DNA from: Halorhodospira abdelmalekii
GTDB taxonomy: Bacteria; Pseudomonadota; Gammaproteobacteria; Nitrococcales; Halorhodospiraceae
DNA length: 64,000 nt
Direction of reading: 5' to 3'
NCBI RefSeq assembly: GCF_016583625.1
Contig: NZ_NRRN01000009.1
Coordinates: 1-64,000 of the forward strand
A model generated the notes under the pieces. The model saw only the letters and a list, made by a program, of their open reading frames with translations. It made no database searches and was not told the origin of the DNA. A program made the position numbers and the translations under genes. This document shows, piece after piece, positions 37,673 through 47,254 of this stretch (position 1 is its first letter; each line of letters begins with the position of its first letter).

Positions 37673-38311
37673 TTAGGGGCGCTGTTGAGCCCGCTGCCAG
37701 GCCGCCACGAGTTCAGCTGCCGCCGCCTCGGGATCGCCGGCATCGAAGATGGCGCTCACCACCGCCGCCGCATCCACCCCGGTCGCTGCCACCTGCGCGA
37801 TGTTACTGTACTCGATTCCGCCGATGGCAACGATCGGGCACGCGACACTGGCCCGTACCTCAGCGACCCACTCCAGCGGCGCCCGCACCGCCTCCGGTTT
37901 AGTCACCGAAGGGAAGAGACTGCCGAGGGCGATGTAGTCGGCCCCATCCGCCACAGCTTGATCGACGCGCGCCCGATCGGCATAGCACGAGACACCGATC
38001 CAAGCGCGCCGCCCTAGGCGCGCGCGGGCCGCGGCCACCGCACCGTCTTCACGCCCCAGGTGCACACCGGCGGCGCCAATCGCAGCGGCCAACTCGATAT
38101 CGTCGTTGATGATCAACAGCGCTCCGGCGTCGCTACAGAGCTGCCGCAGCTGCTCGGCCTCAGCATGCCGACGCACTGCCTCTGTCGCACCCCCCTTGTC
38201 CCGATATTGCAATATCCGCACGCCGCCGCGCAGCGCCCCTGCCGCTGCATCGAGCATCCCGTCCCCGGCGGCAGTCACCGCATAGATCCCGTGGATCGGT
38301 GTGGCCGTCAT
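37673..38311 (-). CDS. thiE: Thiamine-phosphate synthase
   Basis: Joins HMP-pyrophosphate and thiazole phosphate to thiamine phosphate. About 212 residues with GIYAVTAAGDG, RILQYRDKGG, LLIINDDIELAAAIGAAGVH, LGREDG, IGVSCY, DYIALGSLFPSVTK and VAIGGIEYSN, all matching the ThiE fold and its Mg/pyrophosphate residues. GGGAGG precedes the chosen ATG; an ATG six codons earlier would place that site inside the gene. This is the intact ThiE; a second, divergent ThiE-like domain is fused to a Nudix protein near 50 kb. Confidence 0.95.
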   Translation of the reverse strand: MTATPIHGIYAVTAAGDGMLDAAAGALRGGVRILQYRDKGGATEAVRRHAEAEQLRQLCSDAGALLIINDDIELAAAIGAAGVHLGREDGAVAAARARLGRRAWIGVSCYADRARVDQAVADGADYIALGSLFPSVTKPEAVRAPLEWVAEVRASVACPIVAIGGIEYSNIAQVAATGVDAAAVVSAIFDAGDPEAAAAELVAAWQRAQQRP

Positions 38312-38354
38312 GCACTCCTCCCTGCTCAATGTATCGGCTCTTTAGCGGCTCTCA

Positions 38355-38374
38355 CAGGCCTAACCAGGCCTAAC
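38355..38374. repeat. 10-bp tandem duplication upstream of thiE
   Basis: CAGGCCTAAC occurs twice in tandem, followed by a partial CAGCC. It sits in the 134-base gap between the MFS gene end and the thiE start; no gene is seen there. Confidence 0.75.
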
Positions 38375-38445
38375 CAGCCAAGTGGCCTCTACCTCAGCCC
38401 GCCTACCAATGCGCCGTGTCTCCGGAGCGCGCAGCTCAGAGGGGG

Positions 38446-39774
38446 CTACTCTACCAAAGTGTTGCGCTGCACCCGACCCCTCTGCTCATCGACCCGCAAC
38501 GCCACTACAAAGGCGCCGATAAAGAGCCCGGCACAGAGCAAGATCGCCCCCTGCAGTCCGAGCAGAATCTGTAGCCCTCCCACGGCGACCAACCCAATCG
38601 CCCCGGCGAGCCTAGTCGCCAGCCCCCAGAAACCGAAGAACTCCCCCGCACGACCATCCGGGGCGAAGAGCCCGACGATTGTCCGTCCCGCCGACTGACA
38701 GGAGCCCAGCGCTAACCCAGCCAGACAACCGGCAAACAAAAAGACGTACTGCGCCTCCCAGGCCAACCCCAGTAGACGATTGACCCCTTCGGTCACCCCC
38801 GGCGTACCCCAAATCATCAGGATCGCCGCGATCCACATCAGCAGCGTCACCATATAGGTCCGCTTCGCCCCTAGACGATCCTGAATCAGCCCAAAACCGA
38901 TCGCCCCGGCGGCAGCGGCGACCTGAGTAGTGATAAACATCACCATACGTACATGCTCATCCCAGCCAATGACCTGCGCACCGTAGATGAAGGCGTAGGC
39001 GATCACGATCACCAGCCCCGAAGTCGCGAGCAGTAAAGAGACCAAGAAGAGCGCCAACTCGCGCAACTGCTTCAGGTTGCGCAACGTCTGCGCCACCCGG
39101 CCAAATCCCAGCCGGGCGTAGCCGCAGCCGCTCGGCAGGGGGCGTGGACGACCCCGTTCACGCAACCAGAGGAAGGTTGGGATGGCACAGAGGAGGAAAA
39201 AGACGGCAGCGAACGGTCCAACCCATCGAATACGATCGAAATTCTCTTCGCTCACCTCCCCCAATATTAAAACGGTGAAGAGGGTTGCGCAGAGCCCGCC
39301 GATGTAACCCAGCGACCATCCCAACCCGGAGACCCGCCCCATCTCACTGGGGCCAGCGATATCGGGCAGAAACCCAGCGATGAAGGCCTCGCCCATGGAA
39401 TAGGCGTAGTTCGATATGACGATCAGCACAAAGCCAAGAACGATGTAGCCCGGCTCGACCCAGTAGAGGGCGGCCGTGGCAGCCACGGTGGTGATGTAGC
39501 TGATGAAGAGGAAGCGCTTTTTGGCCGCGGCGTAGTCCATCACGGCACCGCACCACGGCGCCGTCGCCACGACGCCGAGGTAGCTCAGCGCCAGCGCGGT
39601 GCTCCAGAGCAGATTGCCGAGCCGATAGTCTCCGCCGCCGTCGCCGACGATGATGCGGGTGAAGAGATCACCGTAGATGACCGTGATGATCAGCAGCGTA
39701 TAGGCCTGATTGGCGAAGTCGAACATCGCCCAACTGACGACCTCGCGCCGAGACGCCTTACTCGTTGCCCACAC
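38446..39774 (-). CDS. MFS transporter, UMF1/Atg22-like family
   Basis: About 442 residues with 12 predicted helices. The N-terminal SWAMFDFANQAYTLLIITVI is the clear mark of the UMF1 (vacuole effluxer Atg22-like) family. Its bacterial members are uncharacterised exporters, perhaps of amino acids. Other marks are the MDYAAAKKRFLFISY loop after helix 2 and GRTIVGLFAPDGRAGEFFGF in the C-terminal half. I use the GTG preceded by GGGGAGAGAAGG. A TTG 41 codons upstream would make the protein begin with a Cys/Arg/Ala repeat coded by a 12-bp array, which is unlikely. Confidence 0.85.
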   Translation of the reverse strand: MWATSKASRREVVSWAMFDFANQAYTLLIITVIYGDLFTRIIVGDGGGDYRLGNLLWSTALALSYLGVVATAPWCGAVMDYAAAKKRFLFISYITTVAATAALYWVEPGYIVLGFVLIVISNYAYSMGEAFIAGFLPDIAGPSEMGRVSGLGWSLGYIGGLCATLFTVLILGEVSEENFDRIRWVGPFAAVFFLLCAIPTFLWLRERGRPRPLPSGCGYARLGFGRVAQTLRNLKQLRELALFLVSLLLATSGLVIVIAYAFIYGAQVIGWDEHVRMVMFITTQVAAAAGAIGFGLIQDRLGAKRTYMVTLLMWIAAILMIWGTPGVTEGVNRLLGLAWEAQYVFLFAGCLAGLALGSCQSAGRTIVGLFAPDGRAGEFFGFWGLATRLAGAIGLVAVGGLQILLGLQGAILLCAGLFIGAFVVALRVDEQRGRVQRNTLVE

Positions 39775-39828
39775 GCCTTCTCTCCCCTGCTCTTCGCCCT
39801 GCCGTCCGCAGTCCGCCGCGCCCCACCC

Positions 39829-39876
39829 CGCGCACCTGCCCGCGCACCTGCCCGCGCACCTGCCCGCGCACCTGGG
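39829..39876. repeat. 12-bp tandem array upstream of the MFS gene
   Basis: Four 12-base units (CGCGCACCTGCC, the last altered at its end). It lies in the 232-base gap between the divergent MFS and rhlB genes, 55 bases from the chosen MFS start. The rest of the gap shows no gene and no convincing promoter. Confidence 0.88.
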
Positions 39877-40006
39877 GGGACCGGGTTCAACGATCAACTC
39901 GCGCTCACTGGAAAGCCACCCAGAGACCGCTCAGGGACTATTTTGAGGCGAGCCCCAGCGAGCCTCACCTAGCGAGCTTGGCCGATCTTCGGTATGCTGC
40001 GGAGCT

Positions 40007-41315
<1,309 letters not shown>

Positions 41316-41526
41316 ACACAACGCCTACAGGCGTGCAGGCGAGCCAGGCACACGCCCGCAAGGCTAGCGAAGCGCGCCTGCAAGGCCCGCCAGCAAAGCC
41401 GGGGCTGGCATCGCAACGGCAAACCGTGCGATAGTCTTCGCAAGTGGGGGCTGGGTGGATCTTGCCAAGATCCGCGCTCTCTTTCGAACTAGCGGGCTTT
41501 TTGGAATCAGGGCAACAGCACGCACC

Positions 41527-41979
41527 ATGTACGATTTTATCGGCTACCACGTTCGTGATTACATGACCCCGCAGCCTTACACCGTCAGCCCCGAGACGAG
41601 GCTGCGTGAGTTGCAAGCACTCTTCGATCAGCACGACTTCAACGGGGTACCGGTCGTCGACGCTCAACAGCGCCTGCTCGGCGTTGCTACTAAGCTCGAT
41701 CTGCTCAAAGCCTTTACCTTTACGCCGCAATCGATGTTGCCGCAGTACGAGGCCATTATGGCGCACGAGGTCGCGCAGATCATGACCCGCGAGCCGATCA
41801 CGGTGAGTCCCGACCTACCGCTAACCCGCGTCTTACAGCGCATGGTCGATATGCGCACGAAGAGCTTCCCGGTAGTCGATGAGGAGGGGCGAATCCGCGG
41901 CATGATCGCCCGCGAGGACCTGCTCCGCGCCTTACGCGATGCCACTGCCTCGGCAGCACCGCCCCACCCCGAAGAGTAG
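41527..41979 (+). CDS. CBS-domain pair protein
   Basis: About 150 residues consisting of two CBS domains and no effector domain: VRDYMTPQPYTVSPETRLRE, HDFNGVPVVDAQQRLLGVAT, then AQIMTREPITVSPDLPLTRV, MRTKSFPVVDEEGRIRGMIA. Such stand-alone pairs bind adenine nucleotides and control a partner. I start at MYDFIGYHVRD as in typical members. A GTG 24 codons upstream is the alternative. It lies just before a MotA-like gene (45 bases), so it may sense energy state for that ion channel, but this is inference. Confidence 0.85.
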   Translation: MYDFIGYHVRDYMTPQPYTVSPETRLRELQALFDQHDFNGVPVVDAQQRLLGVATKLDLLKAFTFTPQSMLPQYEAIMAHEVAQIMTREPITVSPDLPLTRVLQRMVDMRTKSFPVVDEEGRIRGMIAREDLLRALRDATASAAPPHPEE

Positions 41980-42024
41980 CGGTGAAGAAGGGGGCCGCGC
42001 CGCGGTAAGCGAGAGAGAAGAGCT

Positions 42025-43005
42025 ATGAATCCCTCTACATTCGTCGGCATCATCGGCGGCCTGCTGCTCATCGGCTCTGTCCTTCTGATTGCCGCCGAGG
42101 AGGCGCTGGTCTTCCTCAATCTGCCGGGGCTGGCGATTGTAATCGGTGGGACGCTGGCGGCGACCTTCATGGCCTACCCGCTCGATGAAGTCTTGCGGGT
42201 CTTTCGCCTGATCTGGATCGTACTGCGCAACGAACGGGTCTACACGCGCGACGACATGGAGGAGCTGATCCGCATTGCGCAGCTGTGGTTCCGCGGCGAA
42301 ACACGCGCCGTTGAAGACGCCCTGGAGAACGTCGCCAACCCTTTCCTGCGCACCGGCGTTCAGCTGCTCATCGATATGACCCCAGAGGAGGATATCCTCG
42401 ATCTGCTGCAGTGGCGCATCAGCCGGTTACGCGCCAAGGAGAACGCCGAGGCGCAGATCTTCCGCACCATGGCCGCCTTTGCCCCGGCCTTCGGCATGAT
42501 CGGCACGTTGGTCGGACTGATCAACATGATGTTCATTTTGGATGATGGCGATATCGCCCAGATCGGCCAACAGATGGGTGTCGCGCTGCTGACGACCTTC
42601 TACGGTATCCTGCTCGCTAACCTCTTCCTGAAACCGATCGCCGTTAAGCTAGAGCGGCGTACCGAGCAGCGCCTGATCACCCTGAACATGGTCATGCAGG
42701 GCATCTCCTTGATGTGCCAAAAGCGCAGCCCAACACTGATGCGCGAGACACTGCACTCATTCGTCGCCCAATTCAAAGACGAAGTCCACGATCCCGATGC
42801 GGTCCAGCAGTTTGAGCAAGATGCCCAGCAGACGAGTGCAGCGGCTTCGGCTGGCGCATCCCGCGCCGCAAAGGGCACCGGGGCACAAGGGCAGCCCCAA
42901 GCCAAACCGCCGGCAGGTGGTGGCGGCTCAGCCGCCGGACCGGAGAGACAGCGCGGTGACAACAGCAAGGGCGGTGGCGGGCGACCGACCCCACAGGGGC
43001 GTTAA
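42025..43005 (+). CDS. MotA/PomA-like stator ion-channel subunit
   Basis: 326 residues. Four membrane helices with the family core FRTMAAFAPAFGMIGTLVGL, INMMFILDDGDIAQIGQQMG, ALLTTFYGILLANLFLKPIA; the first helices are MNPSTFVGIIGGLLLIGSVL and NLPGLAIVIGGTLAATFMAY. The last ~60 residues form a Gly/Ala/Gln-rich tail not usual in MotA. With the MotB-like partner 18 bases downstream it makes a peptidoglycan-anchored ion-driven stator. No flagellar, chemotaxis or TolA-type genes are near, so the driven machine may be flagellar genes elsewhere or something else. Confidence 0.87.
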   Translation: MNPSTFVGIIGGLLLIGSVLLIAAEEALVFLNLPGLAIVIGGTLAATFMAYPLDEVLRVFRLIWIVLRNERVYTRDDMEELIRIAQLWFRGETRAVEDALENVANPFLRTGVQLLIDMTPEEDILDLLQWRISRLRAKENAEAQIFRTMAAFAPAFGMIGTLVGLINMMFILDDGDIAQIGQQMGVALLTTFYGILLANLFLKPIAVKLERRTEQRLITLNMVMQGISLMCQKRSPTLMRETLHSFVAQFKDEVHDPDAVQQFEQDAQQTSAAASAGASRAAKGTGAQGQPQAKPPAGGGGSAAGPERQRGDNSKGGGGRPTPQGR

Positions 43006-43023
43006 CGCAAGGGCACGACAGCC

Positions 43024-43749
43024 ATGAGCGAAGAGAACCCGACTCAGCGGCGGACGAAGCGGTTCAACCGCCACGTCCAGCCCGAGTCGGAAAAGGAGGA
43101 AGATACCAGCTGGCTGATGGTCTACCTCGACGTCATCACCCTGCTGCTGATCGTCTTCGTCATCTTGCTTGTGCTCCTCGACCCCGACCCGCACGAACAT
43201 CAGCGCACTCCAGGTCTCTTCGACGGCAGCGAGGGGGTCCTTGATCGTCACACGGGCATCATTGATGGGCGGCCGGTCATCCAGGACGATGCCGAGGTTG
43301 AGATTCCCGTGGAGTTGCAGGAGCGCGGCATCCAGGCCGCCGGTGAAGAGGACACTCTAACCTTCCGCCTCGACGATGCGGTGCTCTTCCAGACTGGTGC
43401 CGCCGATCTGCTGCCGCAAGGGCGTGAGGCCATCGACGAGCTAGTCCCCATCTTTGAGGCAACCGGAGCGCGCATCTCTATTGAGGGACACACCGATAAC
43501 ATCCCGATTGCAACCGCCCGCTTCCCATCGAATTGGGAGTTGTCTACGGCACGGGCGAGCAGCGTGTTGCGCCACTTAGCCGAACAAGGGATCGACCCGC
43601 GCCGGATGCGGGCGATCGGCTACGCCGATATCCGCCCAATCGCCAGTAACGATACCGCCGAGGGGCGAGCCGAGAACCGGCGCGTCGAGATCACACTGCA
43701 CTTCGATCCGACTCGCGACGATTTCGATGAGCTTCCGCTGACGCGCTAG
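43024..43749 (+). CDS. MotB/PomB-like stator subunit with OmpA domain
   Basis: 241 residues: acidic-basic cytoplasmic start, one membrane helix (LMVYLDVITLLLIVFVILLV) with the ion-carrying Asp in YLDVITLL, a periplasmic linker, and an OmpA-type peptidoglycan-binding domain (ISIEGHTDNIPI, FPSNWELSTARASSVLRHLA, GYADIRPIASN, RAENRRVEI). The family motif around Asp is usually YADLMTLL; here Ala is Leu. A Na+- or H+-driven mode cannot be assigned. It pairs with the MotA-like protein. Confidence 0.88.
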   Translation: MSEENPTQRRTKRFNRHVQPESEKEEDTSWLMVYLDVITLLLIVFVILLVLLDPDPHEHQRTPGLFDGSEGVLDRHTGIIDGRPVIQDDAEVEIPVELQERGIQAAGEEDTLTFRLDDAVLFQTGAADLLPQGREAIDELVPIFEATGARISIEGHTDNIPIATARFPSNWELSTARASSVLRHLAEQGIDPRRMRAIGYADIRPIASNDTAEGRAENRRVEITLHFDPTRDDFDELPLTR

Positions 43750-43871
43750 CTGCGGATCACTGCAGGGGCGCTGATCGCCGCTCCCCGACGAGCACTCTAC
43801 CCGCTCAGGCACCGGCGGTTGTATAGTCGCCTTGTAAGCCCTTTCGCAAACCCGAGACCGAGCCGTCGATT

Positions 43872-44558
43872 ATGCACGCGCAGCCCACTTCGAAATTACC
43901 TCCGGTCATCGGCTTTCTGCTGATCGCCAATATCGCCGTCTTCAGCTTGCAGATCCTTGGCGGCCCACAGCTCATGAACCTGCTCATTGAGCAGTTCGGC
44001 CTCTGGCCGCTGCACGACACCCCGGCCCCCTTCGCCGCCTTTGGCGTAGGAGAGCTGCCCGGGTTCCAGCTCTGGCAGATCGTGACTTACGCCTTTTTGC
44101 ACGGCGGGCTGCTTCACCTCTTTGTTAACCTCTTCGCCATCTGGATGCTCGGCACGCAGCTGGAGCACGCCTGGGGATCCCGGACCTTAGCGCTCTACTT
44201 CTTCATCTGTGTCATCGGAGCGGGCTTGGTGCAACTGTTTGTCGCTACCCAAGCGGCTGCTGACGGCAATATCTACCCGACGGTGGGCGCCTCCGGCGGC
44301 GTCTTTGGCATCCTGCTCGCCTTCGGCATGATGTTCCCAAATCAGCGCTTGATCTTGCTGTTCCCACCGATTCCGATTCGTGCAAAATACTTTGTGATCG
44401 GCTACGGCCTCTTTGAGCTGGCCGCCGGCATTTACGGTACGCAGGCCAACATCGCCCACTTCGCCCACCTCGGTGGCATGGTCGTTGGCTTCTTCACCAT
44501 CCAGTACTGGCGCGGCAAACTGCCTATTAAGCCGCGACGGCAACGCTTCCACTGGTAG
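43872..44558 (+). CDS. Rhomboid-family intramembrane serine protease
   Basis: 228 residues with six helices of the bacterial rhomboid core. The catalytic Ser is in GASGG (Ser141) and the catalytic His in AHLGG (His199); the HLFVN motif supports the oxyanion region. Rhomboids cleave membrane proteins inside the bilayer. The substrate is unknown, and the gene stands 122 bases after the motB-like gene with its own start region. A 185-base gap follows with nothing recognised in it. Confidence 0.93.
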   Translation: MHAQPTSKLPPVIGFLLIANIAVFSLQILGGPQLMNLLIEQFGLWPLHDTPAPFAAFGVGELPGFQLWQIVTYAFLHGGLLHLFVNLFAIWMLGTQLEHAWGSRTLALYFFICVIGAGLVQLFVATQAAADGNIYPTVGASGGVFGILLAFGMMFPNQRLILLFPPIPIRAKYFVIGYGLFELAAGIYGTQANIAHFAHLGGMVVGFFTIQYWRGKLPIKPRRQRFHW

Positions 44559-44743
44559 CCAGCAGGACCGGACGGCGGACGCGGTCGGGCGCGGCAACGC
44601 GGAGCAGACGCAAGACGCCGCTTCCACTCCGCGCCGCTATCTGTTAGGTTGCCGGCTTGGAAACCACGGCAATACCCTCGCCGGCACGCCCTGTATGGAC
44701 GCATCCGCGGGGGCACCTTCTCTAGGATGGAGAAAAGCTCGTC

Positions 44744-45856
44744 ATGGACGATGATCGCACCACGGTCCGCTACGTCGACCGCATGATTGCCGACGCGGTC
44801 GCGCGTCGCGCCTCCGATATCCACCTGCAGCCGGAGAGCGAGCGCTGCCGTTTGCGCTTGCGCATCGATGGGCTGCTGCGGGAGGCGGCAGGGCCACCGC
44901 CGACCCTAGCGGAGCGCGTCGGCGCGCGCATCAAACTGCTCGCCGGCATGGATGTCGCCGAACGGCGGCGACCACAAGATGGGCGATTGCAGCTTCGCCT
45001 CAGCGACGGCACACCCGCCCAGTTCCGCGTCGCCAGCTGCCCCAGTAGCCACGGCGAAAAGCTCGTGTTGCGTCTCATCGAACAGCACGGACCACGCGCG
45101 CTTGCTCAGCTCGGTCTCTCGCCGGCAGCCGCGGCGACCTTCGAAGAGGCACTGCGCCAACCCGAGGGACTGATCCTCGTCACCGGACCCACCGGTTCAG
45201 GCAAATCGGCCACCCTACACGCTGCGCTGCAATACCTAAACACCCCCGAACGCAACCTCTGCACGGTTGAAGACCCGGTCGAGATGAGTATCCCCGGAAT
45301 CACTCAGGTCGCCGTCAACCGCCGCGCCGAGATCGACTTTGCCACCGTTCTGCGCGCCTTCCTGCGCCAAGACCCCGATATCATCATGGTCGGCGAGATC
45401 CGTGATACCGAGACCGCCGCCATCGCCGTCAAGGCGGCTCAGACCGGCCACCTCGTCCTCTCAACGCTGCATACGCGCAGCGCCGCCGGCGCCATTGAAC
45501 GCCTCGCACGCATGGGCATCCCACCCCACGATCTCGCCTCCAGCCTGAGCCTGGTCATCGCTCAGCGCCTGGTACGCCGCCGCTGTCCTTGCCAAGAGAC
45601 GCCGGCAACGACCGGAGCCTCCCGCCAGGGGTGTTGCGACGACGGCTTCGCCGGGCGCTGCGGCCTATTCGAAGCCCTACCCATCTGCGCGCCGATCCAG
45701 GAGGCGATTCTCGCCGGGGCCTCGGCTCGTGCCATTACCGAACAGGCCGCCGCGCTCGGCTACGAAGACTTAGCCAGCGCCGGCAACCGGCTAATTGCCG
45801 AAGGGCTCACCACGTCCGCCGAACTGCGCCGGGCCACCAGTGTAGTGCTCTCGTGA
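44744..45856 (+). CDS. Short PilB/GspE-type secretion ATPase
   Basis: 370 residues, lacking the ~170-residue N-terminal domain of classic PilB. Seen: ASDIHLQPE, Walker A GPTGSGKS (148-155), Asp box TVEDPVE, Walker B PDIIMVGEIRD, His box STLHTRSAAGAIERLARMG. The zinc domain is compressed: Cys281, Cys283, Cys297 and Cys298 crowd together where PilB has two spaced CxxC pairs. It powers pilus or type II-like assembly with the downstream platform protein. No pilin gene is in the window. The stop overlaps the next start. Confidence 0.9.
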   Translation: MDDDRTTVRYVDRMIADAVARRASDIHLQPESERCRLRLRIDGLLREAAGPPPTLAERVGARIKLLAGMDVAERRRPQDGRLQLRLSDGTPAQFRVASCPSSHGEKLVLRLIEQHGPRALAQLGLSPAAAATFEEALRQPEGLILVTGPTGSGKSATLHAALQYLNTPERNLCTVEDPVEMSIPGITQVAVNRRAEIDFATVLRAFLRQDPDIIMVGEIRDTETAAIAVKAAQTGHLVLSTLHTRSAAGAIERLARMGIPPHDLASSLSLVIAQRLVRRRCPCQETPATTGASRQGCCDDGFAGRCGLFEALPICAPIQEAILAGASARAITEQAAALGYEDLASAGNRLIAEGLTTSAELRRATSVVLS

Positions 45857-47061
45857 AGCGGCTACGGTGGCATGGCGTCGACAAGGACGGGCGCCGCCTA
45901 AGCGGTGTTTGTGACGCCGAGACAAGCGCACTGCTCGGGTACGCGCTGCGCGCCCAGGGCATCGAGCCGGTCACGATCCATCGCACCCTGCGACCGCCCC
46001 GGCGCACGCCGCCGACACCGAGCCGTGCCGCTCAAGCCAGTCTGCTGCGCCGCTTAGCGACTCTGCTCGATGCCGGCGCCCCACTCGAACGCGCTCTGCG
46101 TAGTAGCGCCTCGCAAGAGTCAAACGGTCTGCTGCGTGACGGCCTGCGCCGCGCGCGCCGCGCCGTCGAACACGGCCGCTCACTCGGCCACGCCTTTGCC
46201 CACGCCCTGCCGGAGTTGACCGCTACCCATCGCGCCCTACTCAGTGCCGGCGAACGTTCAGGAGATTTTGTGGCCGCTCTCCGGGCGGTCGCCGAGGAGA
46301 TCGAACGCAGCGACGAAACGCTGCGCCGCCTCCGGCGGGCAGCGGCCTATCCAGCTGTAATCGTAATCGCAGCGGCGGCCCTGCTCGCCTTGCTGTTGCT
46401 CTTTATCGTTCCCCGCTTTGCTGCCCTCTTCGCCCACGCCGAGGGCGAATTGCCCGGACCCACCCGTCTAGTGATGGCCACCGCCGAGCTCTTAGCCACC
46501 ACTTTGCCCCTGTGGTGCGCTCTTGCCTCGTTTCTAGCCATCCTGCCGTGGTGCTACCGTCGCCTTTCGCCGGGACGCCGCCGCGCCTGTAGCGTGGTCT
46601 GGTCGCGGGCCGCTAGCCACCTACCCGGTATCGGCACTCTGCTCTTCGATGCCGCACTGAGCCGGTGGAGCGGCACCCTCGCGCGTCTACTCAGTGCCGG
46701 GATTCCACTGCTTGAGGCCTTACCGCTTGCCAACAACGCGACCGGATCGCACCACAGCAGTAACAAACTGGCGCAGCTGACCAAGCGGCTGCATAACGGC
46801 GAACGCTTTGCCGCCGCCTTCCACGCGTTGTTGCCGACCGCTCGTACCACCGCGCAATTGATCGCCGTCGGCGAAGAGGCAGGGCGGCTCGATGAGATGC
46901 TGGCCCACGCTGCCCGCTACCACCACGAGCGCCTTACAGAACGTCTCGACCGTTTAAGCGCCCTGATCGAACCCACCTTGATCGTGTTGGTAGGAGGGCT
47001 CACTGCCTTAATCGTCGTGGCCCTCTATCTGCCCGTCTTTCAGCTTGGCGCGACACTCTAG
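45853..47061 (+). CDS. PilC/GspF-type inner-membrane platform protein
   Basis: About 402 residues, the normal length, with two copies of the GspF domain, each ending in hydrophobic helices: first LLRRLATLLDAGAPLERALR with VIVIAAAALLALLLLFIVPR, second WSGTLARLLSAGIPLLEALP with LIVLVGGLTALIVVALYLPV. The GTG start overlaps the ATPase stop (GTGA), giving coupled translation. It is the rotor base on which the ATPase acts to add pilins. The N-terminal WHGVDKDGRRLSG is a usual PilC beginning. A 193-base gap precedes the peptidase gene. Confidence 0.92.
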   Translation: MKRLRWHGVDKDGRRLSGVCDAETSALLGYALRAQGIEPVTIHRTLRPPRRTPPTPSRAAQASLLRRLATLLDAGAPLERALRSSASQESNGLLRDGLRRARRAVEHGRSLGHAFAHALPELTATHRALLSAGERSGDFVAALRAVAEEIERSDETLRRLRRAAAYPAVIVIAAAALLALLLLFIVPRFAALFAHAEGELPGPTRLVMATAELLATTLPLWCALASFLAILPWCYRRLSPGRRRACSVVWSRAASHLPGIGTLLFDAALSRWSGTLARLLSAGIPLLEALPLANNATGSHHSSNKLAQLTKRLHNGERFAAAFHALLPTARTTAQLIAVGEEAGRLDEMLAHAARYHHERLTERLDRLSALIEPTLIVLVGGLTALIVVALYLPVFQLGATL

Positions 47062-47090
47062 GGCGATCGGCTTACAATGGCAGCCTGATA

Positions 47091-47106
47091 GGCGGCCATG
47101 GCCGCC
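47091..47106. repeat. Perfect 16-bp palindrome
   Basis: GGCGGCCATGGCCGCC is its own reverse complement, 30 bases after the pilC-like stop, flanked on both sides by GAT-rich bases. It may end the transcript or serve as an operator. The remaining gap up to the peptidase gene shows nothing else. Confidence 0.55.
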
Positions 47107-47254
47107 CGATAGTCGACGTCACGGCAGCGTCACCCGGCGGCGTCACCGGCACGCACTGCGGTCACGCACTTCGATGCGCTTTACGAGCAAGCTTCAAGCG
47201 CGTCAATAGCGTACACACACTCTCTGGGACACAAGTGAACAGGCAGCCCCTCTG

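Noticed and set aside
36235-37902. Long open frame (555 codons) antisense to hemL
   Set aside because: It covers the reverse strand of hemL and part of thiE; composition is that of a shadow frame.
47062-47254. Missing pilin gene between pilC-like and pilD genes
   Set aside because: The gap is only 193 bases and has no frame with a prepilin leader.
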